A DNA stretch of 64,000 nucleotides from the NCBI RefSeq assembly GCF_022761115.1, contig NZ_JAKWJS010000010.1, positions 44,328 through 108,327 on the forward strand. Reading direction: 5' to 3'. This document shows, one piece after another, positions 52,188 through 62,266 of this stretch; within the stretch, counting starts at the first letter, position 1, and the number at the start of each line of letters is the position of its first letter. The translations under genes and the position numbers were made by a program. Origin of the DNA: Dyella sp. RRB7 (GTDB lineage Bacteria > Pseudomonadota > Gammaproteobacteria > Xanthomonadales > Rhodanobacteraceae). The notes below the pieces were generated by a model. It was not told where the DNA came from. It ran no database searches and saw nothing but the letters and a program-made list of their open reading frames with translations.

Positions 52188-52226
52188 GCAGCCCGCGCCT
52201 AGGTTGAGAGCCTGGGCGCGGGCTGC
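52188..52226 (-). other. Hairpin between dnaK and dnaJ
   Basis: Twelve-bp arms GCAGCCCGCGCC / GGCGCGGGCTGC with a 15-base loop, no T run. It could reduce read-through or set mRNA stability so that dnaK is made in excess over dnaJ. Confidence 0.55.
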
Positions 52227-52255
52227 GTCAGATCGGCAGCGCCGACCGGCCAATA

Positions 52256-54181
<1,926 letters not shown>

Positions 54182-54233
54182 GTCTTTAGCTCCCTCAATA
54201 CTTGATGCGGCGACGCGGCCGCGAATGGTTTCC

Positions 54234-54262
54234 AGATGGGGCCCACTGCCTGGCATCTCAAT
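54234..54262 (-). promoter_or_regulatory. Predicted sigma-32 heat-shock promoter of dnaK
   Basis: On the minus strand ATTGAGA, 14-base spacer, CCCCATCT, against the consensus CTTGAAA N11-16 CCCCATNT. The -10 is a full match. It lies 53 bases before the dnaK start. Confidence 0.7.
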
Positions 54263-54340
54263 ACCGGCAAGACCAACCACCCCTTGCTGTCGTTGCCCAA
54301 AGGGGACGCGGTTCAGGCGTCCTCGGCTTGCAGCAAGGCA

Positions 54341-54859
54341 TTACTCCTTGGCGACCGCCACCAGCGCAGGACGCAACAGCCGATCATTCAACACATAGCC
54401 TTTCTGCAACACGCTCACGACGGTGTTGGGGGCAGCGCCGGGTGCCTCCACCATGCTCACCGCGTGATGCTTCTCCGGGTCCAGCGGCTGCCCCACCGGG
54501 TCGACCTGGACCAGGCCGTTGTTCTCGGCAATCTTCAGCAACGACTTGAGCGTGAGCGCAATGCCCTCGCGCACGCTGGCGACGTCGCCACTTTCCACCT
54601 GCAGGCCGCGCTCGAGGCCGTCGTACACCGGCAGCAGCTCGTTCAACAGCTTTTCGTTGGCGAAGCGGCGAGCCTGCTCCACGTCGCGGTGCAGGCGTCG
54701 GCGCTGGTTCTCGATCTCGGCCTTTTCGCGCAGCACGGTTTCACGCAGCTCGGCATTGCCAGCCTCGAGTTCGGCGACGCGCGCCTTGAGTGCCTCCAGC
54801 TCCGCGTTGGGCGACTCGCCCCGCGCCTCGTTGGACGTCGTTGGGTCATTGCTCTGCAT
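54341..54859 (-). CDS. grpE: Nucleotide exchange factor GrpE
   Basis: 172 residues. A long N-terminal coiled coil (about 18-70, AELEALKARVAELEAGNAELRETVL) precedes the beta domain with VDPVGQPLDPEKHHAVSMVEAPGAAPNTVVSVLQKGYVLNDRLLRPALVAVAK. It releases ADP from DnaK and acts as a thermosensor. It sits between hrcA and dnaK. Confidence 0.96.
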   Translation of the reverse strand: MQSNDPTTSNEARGESPNAELEALKARVAELEAGNAELRETVLREKAEIENQRRRLHRDVEQARRFANEKLLNELLPVYDGLERGLQVESGDVASVREGIALTLKSLLKIAENNGLVQVDPVGQPLDPEKHHAVSMVEAPGAAPNTVVSVLQKGYVLNDRLLRPALVAVAKE

Positions 54860-54945
54860 GTGTTACTCCAAGCCTTATCCATGGCTGGCGCGCGAGGCAC
54901 CAACCGTCAACAAACTTGCGGGCTGAACCCGCCTCCCGAGGCGCG

Positions 54946-55998
54946 TTATAGGGTCGTCGCGGCGCGATTCAAGGCATCACTAAGCAATCCGGCCGTGGCC
55001 TGGACCACCGGGATGACCCTTTCGTAGGCCATGCGGGTGGGACCGATCACGCCCACCGCCCCCAATACCCGCCCCTGGGCGCCATAACTGGCGGTCACTA
55101 CGCTGCACCCGTCCAGCGCGGCAAACCCCGATTCTTCGCCAATGAACAGCCGCACCCCCGGCGCCTTGGCGCAGACTTCCATCAATTGCAGCAGCTCGTT
55201 CTTCTTCTGGAAAGCCTCGAACAGCTCGCGCAGGCGTTCCAGGTTGGCCAGTTCGGAATAGCCCATCAGGTTGGTCTGGCCGCTGACCAGCACATCGTCG
55301 CTTTCGGTGGGCGGGGCAAACGAGGCGGCGGCTAGTTCCACGGCGCTGGCCAACAGCTGGTTGAGCTCGCTGCTGGCCTCGCGCAGTTCGCGCAGCAGAT
55401 GGCCGCGGATATCGTCCAGGCGCAGGCCGGCGAACTGGCTGTTGAGATAGTTGGCGGCCAGCTCCAGCTCACGGCCGTCCAGCGGCTTGGCCAACTGCAC
55501 GATGCGGTTCTGCACCTGGTTGTCGGAAAACACCAGGATCACCAGCACGCGGGCATCCGGCAGCGGCACGAAATCGATATGGCGCAGCGGGAAGTCCACC
55601 TGGCGCGGCACCGTGACCACGCCGGCGAAGCGGGTCATCGCCGACAGCAGGGTGGAGACGTTGCCGAGCAGGTCGCGGGTGGTGGTCGGCCCCGGCGGCA
55701 GTTCCAGGCGCAGGCGGGCCATCTCCTCCAGCGGCAGCGGCTGCAGTTCGATCAGGCTGTCCACGAACAGGCGCAGCCCGCGCGGGGTCGGCACGCGGCC
55801 GGCCGAGGTGTGCGGCGAAGCGACCAGGCCCGCCTCTTCCAGGTCCGCCATGATGTTGCGGATGGTGGCCGGGCTCACATCCAGGCCGGAGGAACGCGAC
55901 AGCGTGCGCGACCCGACCGGCTCGCCGTCGGCCAGGTATTGGGCAATCAATGTGCGCAGCAGGCGTCGCGCGCGGGCATCGAGTTGGGAAGAAGGCAT
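54946..55998 (-). CDS. hrcA: Heat-inducible transcription repressor HrcA
   Basis: 350 residues. N-terminal winged helix (RARRLLRTLIAQYLADGEPVGSRTLSRSSGLDVSPATIRNIMADLEEAGL), a GAF-like middle domain and a dimerisation segment; the C-terminal GVIGPTRMAYERVIPVV is typical. HrcA represses chaperone operons through CIRCE sites. No CIRCE repeat was seen before hrcA, grpE or dnaK here, so its target (usually groESL) probably lies elsewhere. First gene of the chaperone cluster, divergent from recN. Confidence 0.95.
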   Translation of the reverse strand: MPSSQLDARARRLLRTLIAQYLADGEPVGSRTLSRSSGLDVSPATIRNIMADLEEAGLVASPHTSAGRVPTPRGLRLFVDSLIELQPLPLEEMARLRLELPPGPTTTRDLLGNVSTLLSAMTRFAGVVTVPRQVDFPLRHIDFVPLPDARVLVILVFSDNQVQNRIVQLAKPLDGRELELAANYLNSQFAGLRLDDIRGHLLRELREASSELNQLLASAVELAAASFAPPTESDDVLVSGQTNLMGYSELANLERLRELFEAFQKKNELLQLMEVCAKAPGVRLFIGEESGFAALDGCSVVTASYGAQGRVLGAVGVIGPTRMAYERVIPVVQATAGLLSDALNRAATTL

Positions 55999-56117
55999 GC
56001 TGTAGCAATCCGTGAGACAACAAACAAATAAGGTCTGACGAGCCTGCGCGCAAGCCCGACGCGTTTTGCCGCGCCGGTCAGCCGCTACAATCGACCGACT
56101 TCAACGTGCCCTAGACC

Positions 56118-57788
56118 ATGCTCACCTCGCTCTACGTCCGTCATTTCGCCGTCGTCGAAGAAGCCGAGATCGCCTTCGGCCCAGGCCTTACCGTGGTCAG
56201 CGGCGAAACCGGCGCCGGCAAGTCCCTGCTGGTGGATGCCCTGATGCTGCTGGCCGGCGCCCGCGCCGACAGCGGCATGGTGCGCGCCGGCAGCGACCGC
56301 GCCGAGCTTACCGCCGAGTTCGACCTGTCCGACCTGCCCGAAGCGCGCGAGTGGCTGCGCCGCGAGGAACTGGACGAAGAGGACACCTGCCAGCTGCGCC
56401 GCGTCATCCGCGCAGAAGGCAGCTCGCGTGCCTGGATCAACGGCCGCCCGGCCAGCGCCGGGCAACTGGGCGAGCTGGCCACGCTGCTGGTGGAAATCCA
56501 CGGTCAGCACGAACATCAGGCGCTGCTGTCGCGCGCCCATCAGCTGGAACTGCTGGATGCCTATGCGGGCAATGAAACGCTGGTGAGCCAGATCCGCGAG
56601 CTGGCCCAGCAATGGCGGGACCTCGACGCCCGCATCCGCAAGCTGAGCGGTGGCGACGATCGCGAACAGCGCATCGAGCTGCTGAGCCACGAACTGGGCG
56701 AACTGGAGAAGTGGGCCCTGCCACCGGCCGAGCTGACCGAGCTGGAAGCCAGCCACAAGCGCCTGGCCAATGCCGGCCGCCTCGCCGAAGGCGCCGGCGG
56801 CGTGGTCGAGCTGCTGGATGGCGAAAGCGAATTCGCCCTGCGTCGCGCGCTGGGCCGTGCCCAGCTGGAGATGAGCAAGCTGGCCGCCCTGGACGACAAG
56901 CTCGCGCCGTGGCTGGAGCTGCTGGACAACGCCTCGATCCAGCTCAGCGAGGCCGCCGATGGCCTGGGCCGCTATGCCCTGGACGTCGACCTCGACCCGG
57001 AGCGCTACGCCGACGTCGACACCCACCTCACCCGGCTGCATGAACTTTCGCGCCGCCATCGCGTGCCGGTGACGGAACTGCACGACAAGGCGGCGCTGCT
57101 GCGCGCCGAGCTGGACGAGCTGGAAGGCGCCGGCGACGCCCTCGAAAAGCTCGCCACCCAACGCCAGCGCCTGCAGGAACGCTACGACGAAACCGCCACC
57201 ACGCTCAGCCAGGCGCGCCACGACGCTGCCACCCGGCTTGGCAGCGAGGTCAGCGCGCTGATGACGGAACTGGGCATGAGCGGCGGCCGCCTGGTGGTGG
57301 AGCTGGAATCCTCCACTGACAACGAGCCCGATCCGCAGGGCCGCGAGCGCTGCGAGCTGCTAGTCAGCGCCAACCCTGGCCAGCCGCCGCGTCCGTTGCG
57401 CAAGGTGGCCTCCGGCGGCGAGCTGGCGCGCATCAGCCTGGCCATCGAGGTAGCCACGCTGGGCAAGGACACGGTGGGCACCATGGTGTTCGACGAGGTG
57501 GATACCGGCATTGGCGGCGCGGTAGCCGAAGTGGTGGGCCAGAAGCTGCGCGCCCTGGGCGGACAGCGCCAGGTGCTGTGCGTCACCCATCTGCCGCAGG
57601 TCGCGGCCCAGGGCCATGCCCACCTGCGCGTCAGCAAGGCCAGCGATGGCGAGTCCACCCGCACCCAGATCGAGAAGCTCGACGCCGCCGGCCGCCGTGA
57701 CGAACTGGCGCGCATGCTCGGTGGCGTGGAAATCACCCGCGAGACGCGGGCGCATGCGAAGCAGATGCTGGAGCGGGCGCAGGCTTAA
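56118..57788 (+). CDS. recN: DNA repair protein RecN
   Basis: 556 residues, SMC-like ABC ATPase. Walker A VVSGETGAGKSLLVDALML at the N-terminus, a central coiled-coil region (about 155-365), then signature LRKVASGGELARISLAIEV and Walker B TMVFDEVDTGIGG near residues 430-465. It acts early in double-strand-break repair. TACAAT at 56086-56091 may be its -10. A REP-like palindrome follows the stop. Confidence 0.97.
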   Translation: MLTSLYVRHFAVVEEAEIAFGPGLTVVSGETGAGKSLLVDALMLLAGARADSGMVRAGSDRAELTAEFDLSDLPEAREWLRREELDEEDTCQLRRVIRAEGSSRAWINGRPASAGQLGELATLLVEIHGQHEHQALLSRAHQLELLDAYAGNETLVSQIRELAQQWRDLDARIRKLSGGDDREQRIELLSHELGELEKWALPPAELTELEASHKRLANAGRLAEGAGGVVELLDGESEFALRRALGRAQLEMSKLAALDDKLAPWLELLDNASIQLSEAADGLGRYALDVDLDPERYADVDTHLTRLHELSRRHRVPVTELHDKAALLRAELDELEGAGDALEKLATQRQRLQERYDETATTLSQARHDAATRLGSEVSALMTELGMSGGRLVVELESSTDNEPDPQGRERCELLVSANPGQPPRPLRKVASGGELARISLAIEVATLGKDTVGTMVFDEVDTGIGGAVAEVVGQKLRALGGQRQVLCVTHLPQVAAQGHAHLRVSKASDGESTRTQIEKLDAAGRRDELARMLGGVEITRETRAHAKQMLERAQA

Positions 57789-57823
57789 GCCAGCGCCACC
57801 GGCTCAACTCGGCCTTTCTCATC

Positions 57824-57851
57824 CGTCATTCCGGCGAAAGCCGGAATGACG
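57824..57851. repeat. REP-like palindrome, copy C
   Basis: Perfect 12-bp arms CGTCATTCCGGC / GCCGGAATGACG with GAAA loop, between the convergent recN and response-regulator genes. The best preserved of three copies. Confidence 0.75.
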
Positions 57852-57875
57852 GTGGGGACAACCTAGGGAACCGGG

Positions 57876-58511
57876 TCAATTCCTGCGCGGCAGCAGTCCG
57901 CGCTCGGCGGCCATGCGGTAAAGATCCAGCTCCGACCCGGCCCCCAGCTTGCCCATCAGGCTGGCGCGGTGGATGTAGACCGTCTTCTGGCCAATGCCCA
58001 GCTCGCCCGCCACCTGCTTGGGCGCGCGCCCGGCCGCCAGCAGCAGAAACACTTCGCGTTCGCGCGCCGTCAGGCGATGAATCGGGTCGAGCCCCTCGCT
58101 TGGCCGCTCGGCACGACGCTTGCGCAAGTCGGAGCTGAGAAAACACTCGCCCTGCATCACCGCGCGCAGGCCGGCCACCAATTCCTCGGGCGCCACGCCC
58201 TTGGTCACGTAGCCGGAAGCGCCGCGGCGCAACGCCTCGGAAACGTAGGGCTCGCCATCGTGCATGCTCAGCACCACGATGCGCGTGTCGGCCGCCACGC
58301 TGCGCAAATGCTCGATCAGCGGCAACCCGCTGCCATCGGGCAGCGAGAGATCGAGCGCCACGAGATCGGGCCGCCGCGAGCCAACCGCTTCCACCGCATC
58401 GTCGGCGCTGCGGCACTCCGCAACCACCTCAAGATCCGGTTCCAGTTCGATCAGCCGCTTGAACCCCTCGCGGACGATGGCGTGGTCATCGACCAGGACA
58501 ATGCTGTACAT
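57876..58511 (-). CDS. LuxR-type response regulator, UhpA-like
   Basis: 211 residues. Receiver domain MYSIVLVDDHAIVREGF with phosphoacceptor Asp54 in LVALDLSLPDGSGL. Conserved Thr/Ser and Lys are in VLSMHD and YVTKGVAPEE. The C-terminal helix-turn-helix is LTAREREVFLLLAAGRAPKQVAGELGIGQKTVYIHR. It diverges across 68 bases from a histidine kinase gene with a MASE1-like sensor, the UhpB architecture, so the two very likely form one system. The target genes are unknown. Confidence 0.9.
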   Translation of the reverse strand: MYSIVLVDDHAIVREGFKRLIELEPDLEVVAECRSADDAVEAVGSRRPDLVALDLSLPDGSGLPLIEHLRSVAADTRIVVLSMHDGEPYVSEALRRGASGYVTKGVAPEELVAGLRAVMQGECFLSSDLRKRRAERPSEGLDPIHRLTAREREVFLLLAAGRAPKQVAGELGIGQKTVYIHRASLMGKLGAGSELDLYRMAAERGLLPRRN

Positions 58512-58579
58512 GCCTGCATGTATAGCAGCCTGCGACAGGGCCGCCTATCCCCCATACCTCGCCATGTAACATCCCGGGC

Positions 58580-60175
58580 ATGCGATCGAAATCTTCTACG
58601 CTTCCCGCTACCGACCTGCTGCTGGGGGTTGGCTATTTCCTGCTCTGGCTGCTGCTGTGGCCCACCGAGCAACCGTATTGGATGCTGCCCTATGGCCTGC
58701 GCTTCGGCGCGCTGCTGCTGGCGCCCTTGCGCATGTGGCCGTGGCTGCTGGGTGCCGAGTTCGCCGCCACCGGCCTGATCGCCGTGATGCACGGGCTGCC
58801 GATGGGCTGGCTCGGCTTCTTGCTGGGTGAGTTTCCCGAGCCCATCGTGGTGGCGATCTGTATATGGCTGATGCGGCGAGCCAATCTCCACGCCAGCCTG
58901 CGCGACCCGGAAGATGTCGCACGCCTGCTGCTGTCGGCCGCCTTCACTGTGGCGGCCACCACCGCCACCGACGCCGTGCTGCTGGCCCTGGTGCATGCCA
59001 CGCCCACCTCGGACCTGCTGATGCAGGCGCTGGGCCAGGACCTGCTGGGCAACTATGTCGGCGTGTTGCTGGTGGTGCCGCTGCTGGTGATGCTGTTGCG
59101 CGCCCGGATGGCCAGGCGTGCGCTGGGCCGGCTGCTGATGGATGGCCTGCTGGTACTGCTGCCGTCGCTGGCGATCCTGCTGGTGCTTTCCTCGCATGAA
59201 GCCCCGCAACCACAGTTTGCCCGCGTGCTGTCGCTGGCCCCGGTACTGTTCTTCGCCTTCCGCCATGGCTGGCGCGGGGCCAGCCTGACCATGCTGATTT
59301 CGAGCCTGGGCATGACCCTGGTGGACCATGTTTCCGGCCACGGAGCCCCCGGAGCCGCCGGCGAACTGTTTCTGGCCGTGGCCGGCACCGGCGCCCTCAT
59401 GCTCGGTTCGGCCACCGATGCGCTGCGGCGCAGCAGCGAACGGGTGGCCGAACAGAATGTGTACCTGGCCGCCGTCAACCGCCGCCTGGACCAGCTGGCA
59501 CGGCAGTTGCGCGACGCCGCCCGCGGCAACCTGCAGGCCGAGGAAAACCAGCGTCGCCACATGGCGGCGGAACTCCACGACGAACTGGGCCAGAACCTCA
59601 CCGCCATCCAGACCCACGTGAAGTTGGCGCAGGCACGCTTGAGCCAGGCCGGCATGGAGGACATCGGCGTCTCGATCAACGCCATCCTCGGCCATATGCG
59701 CCGCGCCCTGCACCGCCTGCTCGACGATCTGCGCCCGGCCGTGCTGGATGAGTTCGGCCTGCTGCGAGCCCTGGATGAAGGCCCTATTCGCGATTTGCTC
59801 AATGCCGCGGGCGTCGCCTATCGCACCGAGCTGCATGGCGATCCGCGCCTGCTCGACGACGACACGCGCACGGTGGTCTACCGCCTCGTGCAGGAGAGCG
59901 CGACCAATGCCGTGAAGCACGCGCAAGCCGATGTTTTCCAGCTGCGCCTGCGCATCGGCGAGCGCCAGGGCGTGGCGCTGGCGCTGCTCGATATCCGCGA
60001 CAACGGCGTCGGCTTGCCGGCGCGCATGCCGCGCGGCGGACGGGGCATGCAGGGCATGCGCGACCGGGTCACCTCGCTGGGCGGCCTGTTCCGGGTACGC
60101 CCCGAACCGCACGGGGTCCATCTGCGCATTTTGCTGCGAAGCAGCACCGCCGCCGGGGACGCCCCCCGCCCCTGA
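58580..60175 (+). CDS. Sensor histidine kinase with MASE1-like membrane domain, UhpB-like
   Basis: 531 residues. The N-terminal ~290 residues form seven to eight membrane helices of the MASE1 type. A HisKA_3 dimerisation domain follows with phosphoacceptor His333 in RHMAAELHDELGQNLTAIQTH, then a short HATPase domain (N box QESATNAVKHAQADVF, G boxes DIRDNGVGLPARMPRGGRGMQGMRDRV). It likely phosphorylates the divergent regulator. The signal is unknown; MASE1 may sense a membrane-proximal cue or interact with a partner transporter. Confidence 0.9.
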   Translation: MRSKSSTLPATDLLLGVGYFLLWLLLWPTEQPYWMLPYGLRFGALLLAPLRMWPWLLGAEFAATGLIAVMHGLPMGWLGFLLGEFPEPIVVAICIWLMRRANLHASLRDPEDVARLLLSAAFTVAATTATDAVLLALVHATPTSDLLMQALGQDLLGNYVGVLLVVPLLVMLLRARMARRALGRLLMDGLLVLLPSLAILLVLSSHEAPQPQFARVLSLAPVLFFAFRHGWRGASLTMLISSLGMTLVDHVSGHGAPGAAGELFLAVAGTGALMLGSATDALRRSSERVAEQNVYLAAVNRRLDQLARQLRDAARGNLQAEENQRRHMAAELHDELGQNLTAIQTHVKLAQARLSQAGMEDIGVSINAILGHMRRALHRLLDDLRPAVLDEFGLLRALDEGPIRDLLNAAGVAYRTELHGDPRLLDDDTRTVVYRLVQESATNAVKHAQADVFQLRLRIGERQGVALALLDIRDNGVGLPARMPRGGRGMQGMRDRVTSLGGLFRVRPEPHGVHLRILLRSSTAAGDAPRP

Positions 60176-60240
60176 CAACGGTTACATAGGAAATTTTCCG
60201 ATACCAGCCTTGTAAAGGCTTCGTTAGTCTCATTCCATCG

Positions 60241-60431
60241 ATGTGGGGGAGCCACCATCGCAAGATGGTGAGCCATGCCAACCGTGGGGACGGTGGGCAT
60301 GAAGAACGGCAGGATGCCGTTCCGCCGGAATCGGTGGCACACCCAGGCAGCGCGAGCAACTCGCCTTCTCTGGAGCCATCCGGTAACGGATCAGCCGCTG
60401 GATGGACAGGAGTCCATCCGCGGCTTTTTTT
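60241..60431 (+). ncRNA. Candidate CsrB/RsmZ-like small RNA
   Basis: No open frame fits. Successive hairpins: CACCATC-GCAA-GATGGTG (60253-60270); ACCGT-GGGG-ACGGT inside an ATGCC/GGCAT stem (60275-60300); GAACGGC-AGGAT-GCCGTTC (60304-60322); ATCCG-GTAA-CGGAT; and a final 13-bp terminator stem (60394-60424) with AGGA loop and seven T. GGA occurs nine times in 190 bases, twice in the loop of a perfect hairpin, the form bound by CsrA/RsmA. TGTAAA-N6-GTTAGT at 60211-60228 partly matches the GacA box. It could also be the 3' UTR of the kinase gene. No other RNA family was recognised. Confidence 0.55.
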
Positions 60432-60455
60432 GTGGGCGAATGCCGGGCCGGCCCA

Positions 60456-60488
60456 CGAAAAAGGCCGGCAGCGTCCCCGCTGCCGGCC
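60456..60488 (-). terminator. Intrinsic terminator after fur
   Basis: On the minus strand GGCCGGCAGCG, GGGA loop, CGCTGCCGGCC and a run of T. Confidence 0.85.
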
Positions 60489-60510
60489 CTGGATGCCTGC
60501 CGCCCGGGGC

Positions 60511-60927
60511 TTACTTGGCCCGATGCTTGGGCCGCACGTACAGCACCAGGCTGTGATCCTCGATGACGTAGCCATGGCGGGCCGCGATTTCGTGCTGCAG
60601 GCGCTCGATCTCCTCGCTGACGAACTCGATGACCTTTCCGCTGTCCACATCGATCATGTGGTCATGATGCTTGCCGCGATCCAGCTCGTAGACGGCCTGG
60701 CCGCCCTCGAAGTTGTGCTTGACGACGATGCCGGCCGCCTCGAACTGGGTCAAAACCCGGTAGACAGTGGCCAGCCCGATGTCTTCCTGGTGGGCAAGCA
60801 GGCGCTTGTAGATGTCCTCGGCGGTGAGGTGGTGGGCCTCCTCGTCCTCGAAGATCTGCAGGATGCGCATGCGGGGGTGCGTGACCTTCAGCCCGGCTTT
60901 GCGTAGTTCTTTGGTTTCCTGTTCCAT
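60511..60927 (-). CDS. fur: Ferric uptake regulator Fur
   Basis: 138 residues from the ATG at 60927 with GGAG upstream. N-terminal winged helix MEQETKELRKAGLKVTHPRMRIL, regulatory metal ligands in the RGKHHDHMIDVDSGKVIEF segment and ARHGYVIEDHSLVLYV. The structural CxxC pair of E. coli Fur (Cys93/96) is replaced (DVDS), as in Pseudomonas Fur, so no structural zinc site of that type. Represses iron acquisition when loaded with Fe2+. Divergent from bamE, as in Xanthomonas (omlA-fur). Confidence 0.95.
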   Translation of the reverse strand: MEQETKELRKAGLKVTHPRMRILQIFEDEEAHHLTAEDIYKRLLAHQEDIGLATVYRVLTQFEAAGIVVKHNFEGGQAVYELDRGKHHDHMIDVDSGKVIEFVSEEIERLQHEIAARHGYVIEDHSLVLYVRPKHRAK

Positions 60928-61003
60928 AGCAAACTCCACGCACACGGCGCCACGAGGCCGTTAGTGTATCATCCGACACCTTTACGATCCGGACGCAACA
61001 CGC

Positions 61004-61462
61004 ATGCACAAGCTGATTCGCACGCTGGGTTTTGCCATGCTGGCCATGTCGCTGGCCAGCTGCCGCCTTATCTATACCCCCGACGTGCAGCAGGGCAACC
61101 TGCTCGACAAGAAAAATGTGGATCAGCTGCAGCCCGGCATGACCAAGCGCCAGGTTCTGGTGCTGCTGGGTTCTCCCTCGGTGAATTCGCCGTTCGACCA
61201 GAACCAGTGGGATTACGTCTCCACCCAGCAGCACCGTGGTGGCGAACTCAAGATTCGGACGCTCACCCTGACCTTCAACAATGACGCGCTGGTGCGCACC
61301 GAAGGCGATTTCTTCGCCGAGGACGCGCAGAAGCTGGTGAACGACACCAAGAAGTACCACGCCAGCTATCCGGTCGACGAAACCAAGGGTGACAAGAGCA
61401 CCGATGGCTCCAGCAGCAAGGACGGTGGCGGCGACAACGGCGGCGGCAACGACGGCCACTGA
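61004..61462 (+). CDS. bamE: Outer membrane assembly lipoprotein BamE
   Basis: 152 residues. Lipoprotein signal with lipobox LASC20. The SmpA/OmlA domain reads LDKKNVDQLQPGMTKRQVLVLLGSPSV and then QNQWDYVSTQQHRGGELKIRTLTLTF. The tail after about residue 120 is low-complexity and rich in Gly, Asp and Ser (KDGGGDNGGGNDGH), longer than in E. coli. Part of the BAM complex that inserts beta-barrel proteins. Confidence 0.95.
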   Translation: MHKLIRTLGFAMLAMSLASCRLIYTPDVQQGNLLDKKNVDQLQPGMTKRQVLVLLGSPSVNSPFDQNQWDYVSTQQHRGGELKIRTLTLTFNNDALVRTEGDFFAEDAQKLVNDTKKYHASYPVDETKGDKSTDGSSSKDGGGDNGGGNDGH

Positions 61463-61477
61463 TATGACTTGCCGGCG

Positions 61478-61759
61478 TCAGCCCTCGTGGGCCCGGCGTC
61501 GGCGCGCCTCCTTGGGGTCAAGCGTGAGCGGCCGGTAGATCTCCACCCGGTCACCCTCGTCCAGCCCATGATCCGGCGCCACTTTGCGCGAGAAGATGCC
61601 GAGGCGGGACGGATCGATCAGCAGGCCCGGCATGTCCTGCTGCAAACCCGATGCCTCGATCGCCTGCATCACCGTACTGCCCGCGGGCAAGCTCAGCCGG
61701 TAGGTGAACTGGCGATCGGGCCCGGCGTAGACCACCTCGACGGTGATGCGGTCAGCCAT
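61478..61759 (-). CDS. rnfH: RnfH-family ubiquitin-like protein
   Basis: 93 residues from the ATG at 61759. Beta-grasp (ubiquitin-like) fold: [39 protein letters not shown], then LGIFSRKVAPDHGLDEGDRVEIYRPLTLDPKEARRRRA, the diagnostic ending of RnfH/RatB. It overlaps ratA by eight bases. Function not established; the ratA-rnfH pair was once proposed as a toxin-antitoxin system, which has not been confirmed for RnfH. Confidence 0.92.
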   Translation of the reverse strand: MADRITVEVVYAGPDRQFTYRLSLPAGSTVMQAIEASGLQQDMPGLLIDPSRLGIFSRKVAPDHGLDEGDRVEIYRPLTLDPKEARRRRAHEG

Positions 61760-62204
61760 AGGCTCGCTCCGCCTCGCGGCAGAAATCGTCGACCATGCGT
61801 CCGGCCAGGCCCTGGAAGCCAAGCTTGAGCGCGGTGCCACCGAGGCGGCCGGCGTAGTCGAAATCCAGCGCGAAGGACACCTTGCAACCGGCGTCGCCGA
61901 GCGCGATGAACTCCCACAGCCCGTCGAGACTGCGGAAAGGACCATCGACCAGGCTCATATGCAGCCGCTGGGGACGCACGGTGGTATTGCGGGTGGTAAA
62001 ACTCTGGCGGAAGCCGGCGTACTTGAGATCCAGGCGCGCCACCAGCACATCCTCAGCGCGCTCCAGAATCTCGGCGCCGACACACCAGGGGAAACGCTTT
62101 GGGTATGCTTCGACGTCATTGACCAGGTCGAACATCTGGGCCGGCGAATATCGCACCAGGGCGCTGCGGCGGATTTCGATCACATCAGCCTCTTTTGGAA
62201 TCAT
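61752..62204 (-). CDS. ratA: RatA-family START-domain protein
   Basis: 150 residues, COQ10/polyketide cyclase START-like fold. [39 protein letters not shown] near the start and [29 protein letters not shown] later are typical of RatA. E. coli RatA was reported to block 70S formation, while homologous Coq10 proteins bind ubiquinone. Divergent from smpB, the conserved proteobacterial arrangement. Confidence 0.93.
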   Translation of the reverse strand: MIPKEADVIEIRRSALVRYSPAQMFDLVNDVEAYPKRFPWCVGAEILERAEDVLVARLDLKYAGFRQSFTTRNTTVRPQRLHMSLVDGPFRSLDGLWEFIALGDAGCKVSFALDFDYAGRLGGTALKLGFQGLAGRMVDDFCREAERAYG

Positions 62205-62266
62205 CTGGATCCTGGCCCGTTCGGCCGGATCATCATCAGGGCAAAACAGCCCGAAGTTTAGCGGAC

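Noticed and set aside
54860..56117. CIRCE operator expected near hrcA and grpE
   Set aside because: No TTAGCACTC-N9-GAGTGCTAA or close variant was seen in the gaps flanking hrcA or before dnaK.
56000..56117. LexA box upstream of recN
   Set aside because: Neither the E. coli CTGT-N8-ACAG nor the Xanthomonas-type TTAG-N6-TACTA pattern could be found convincingly.
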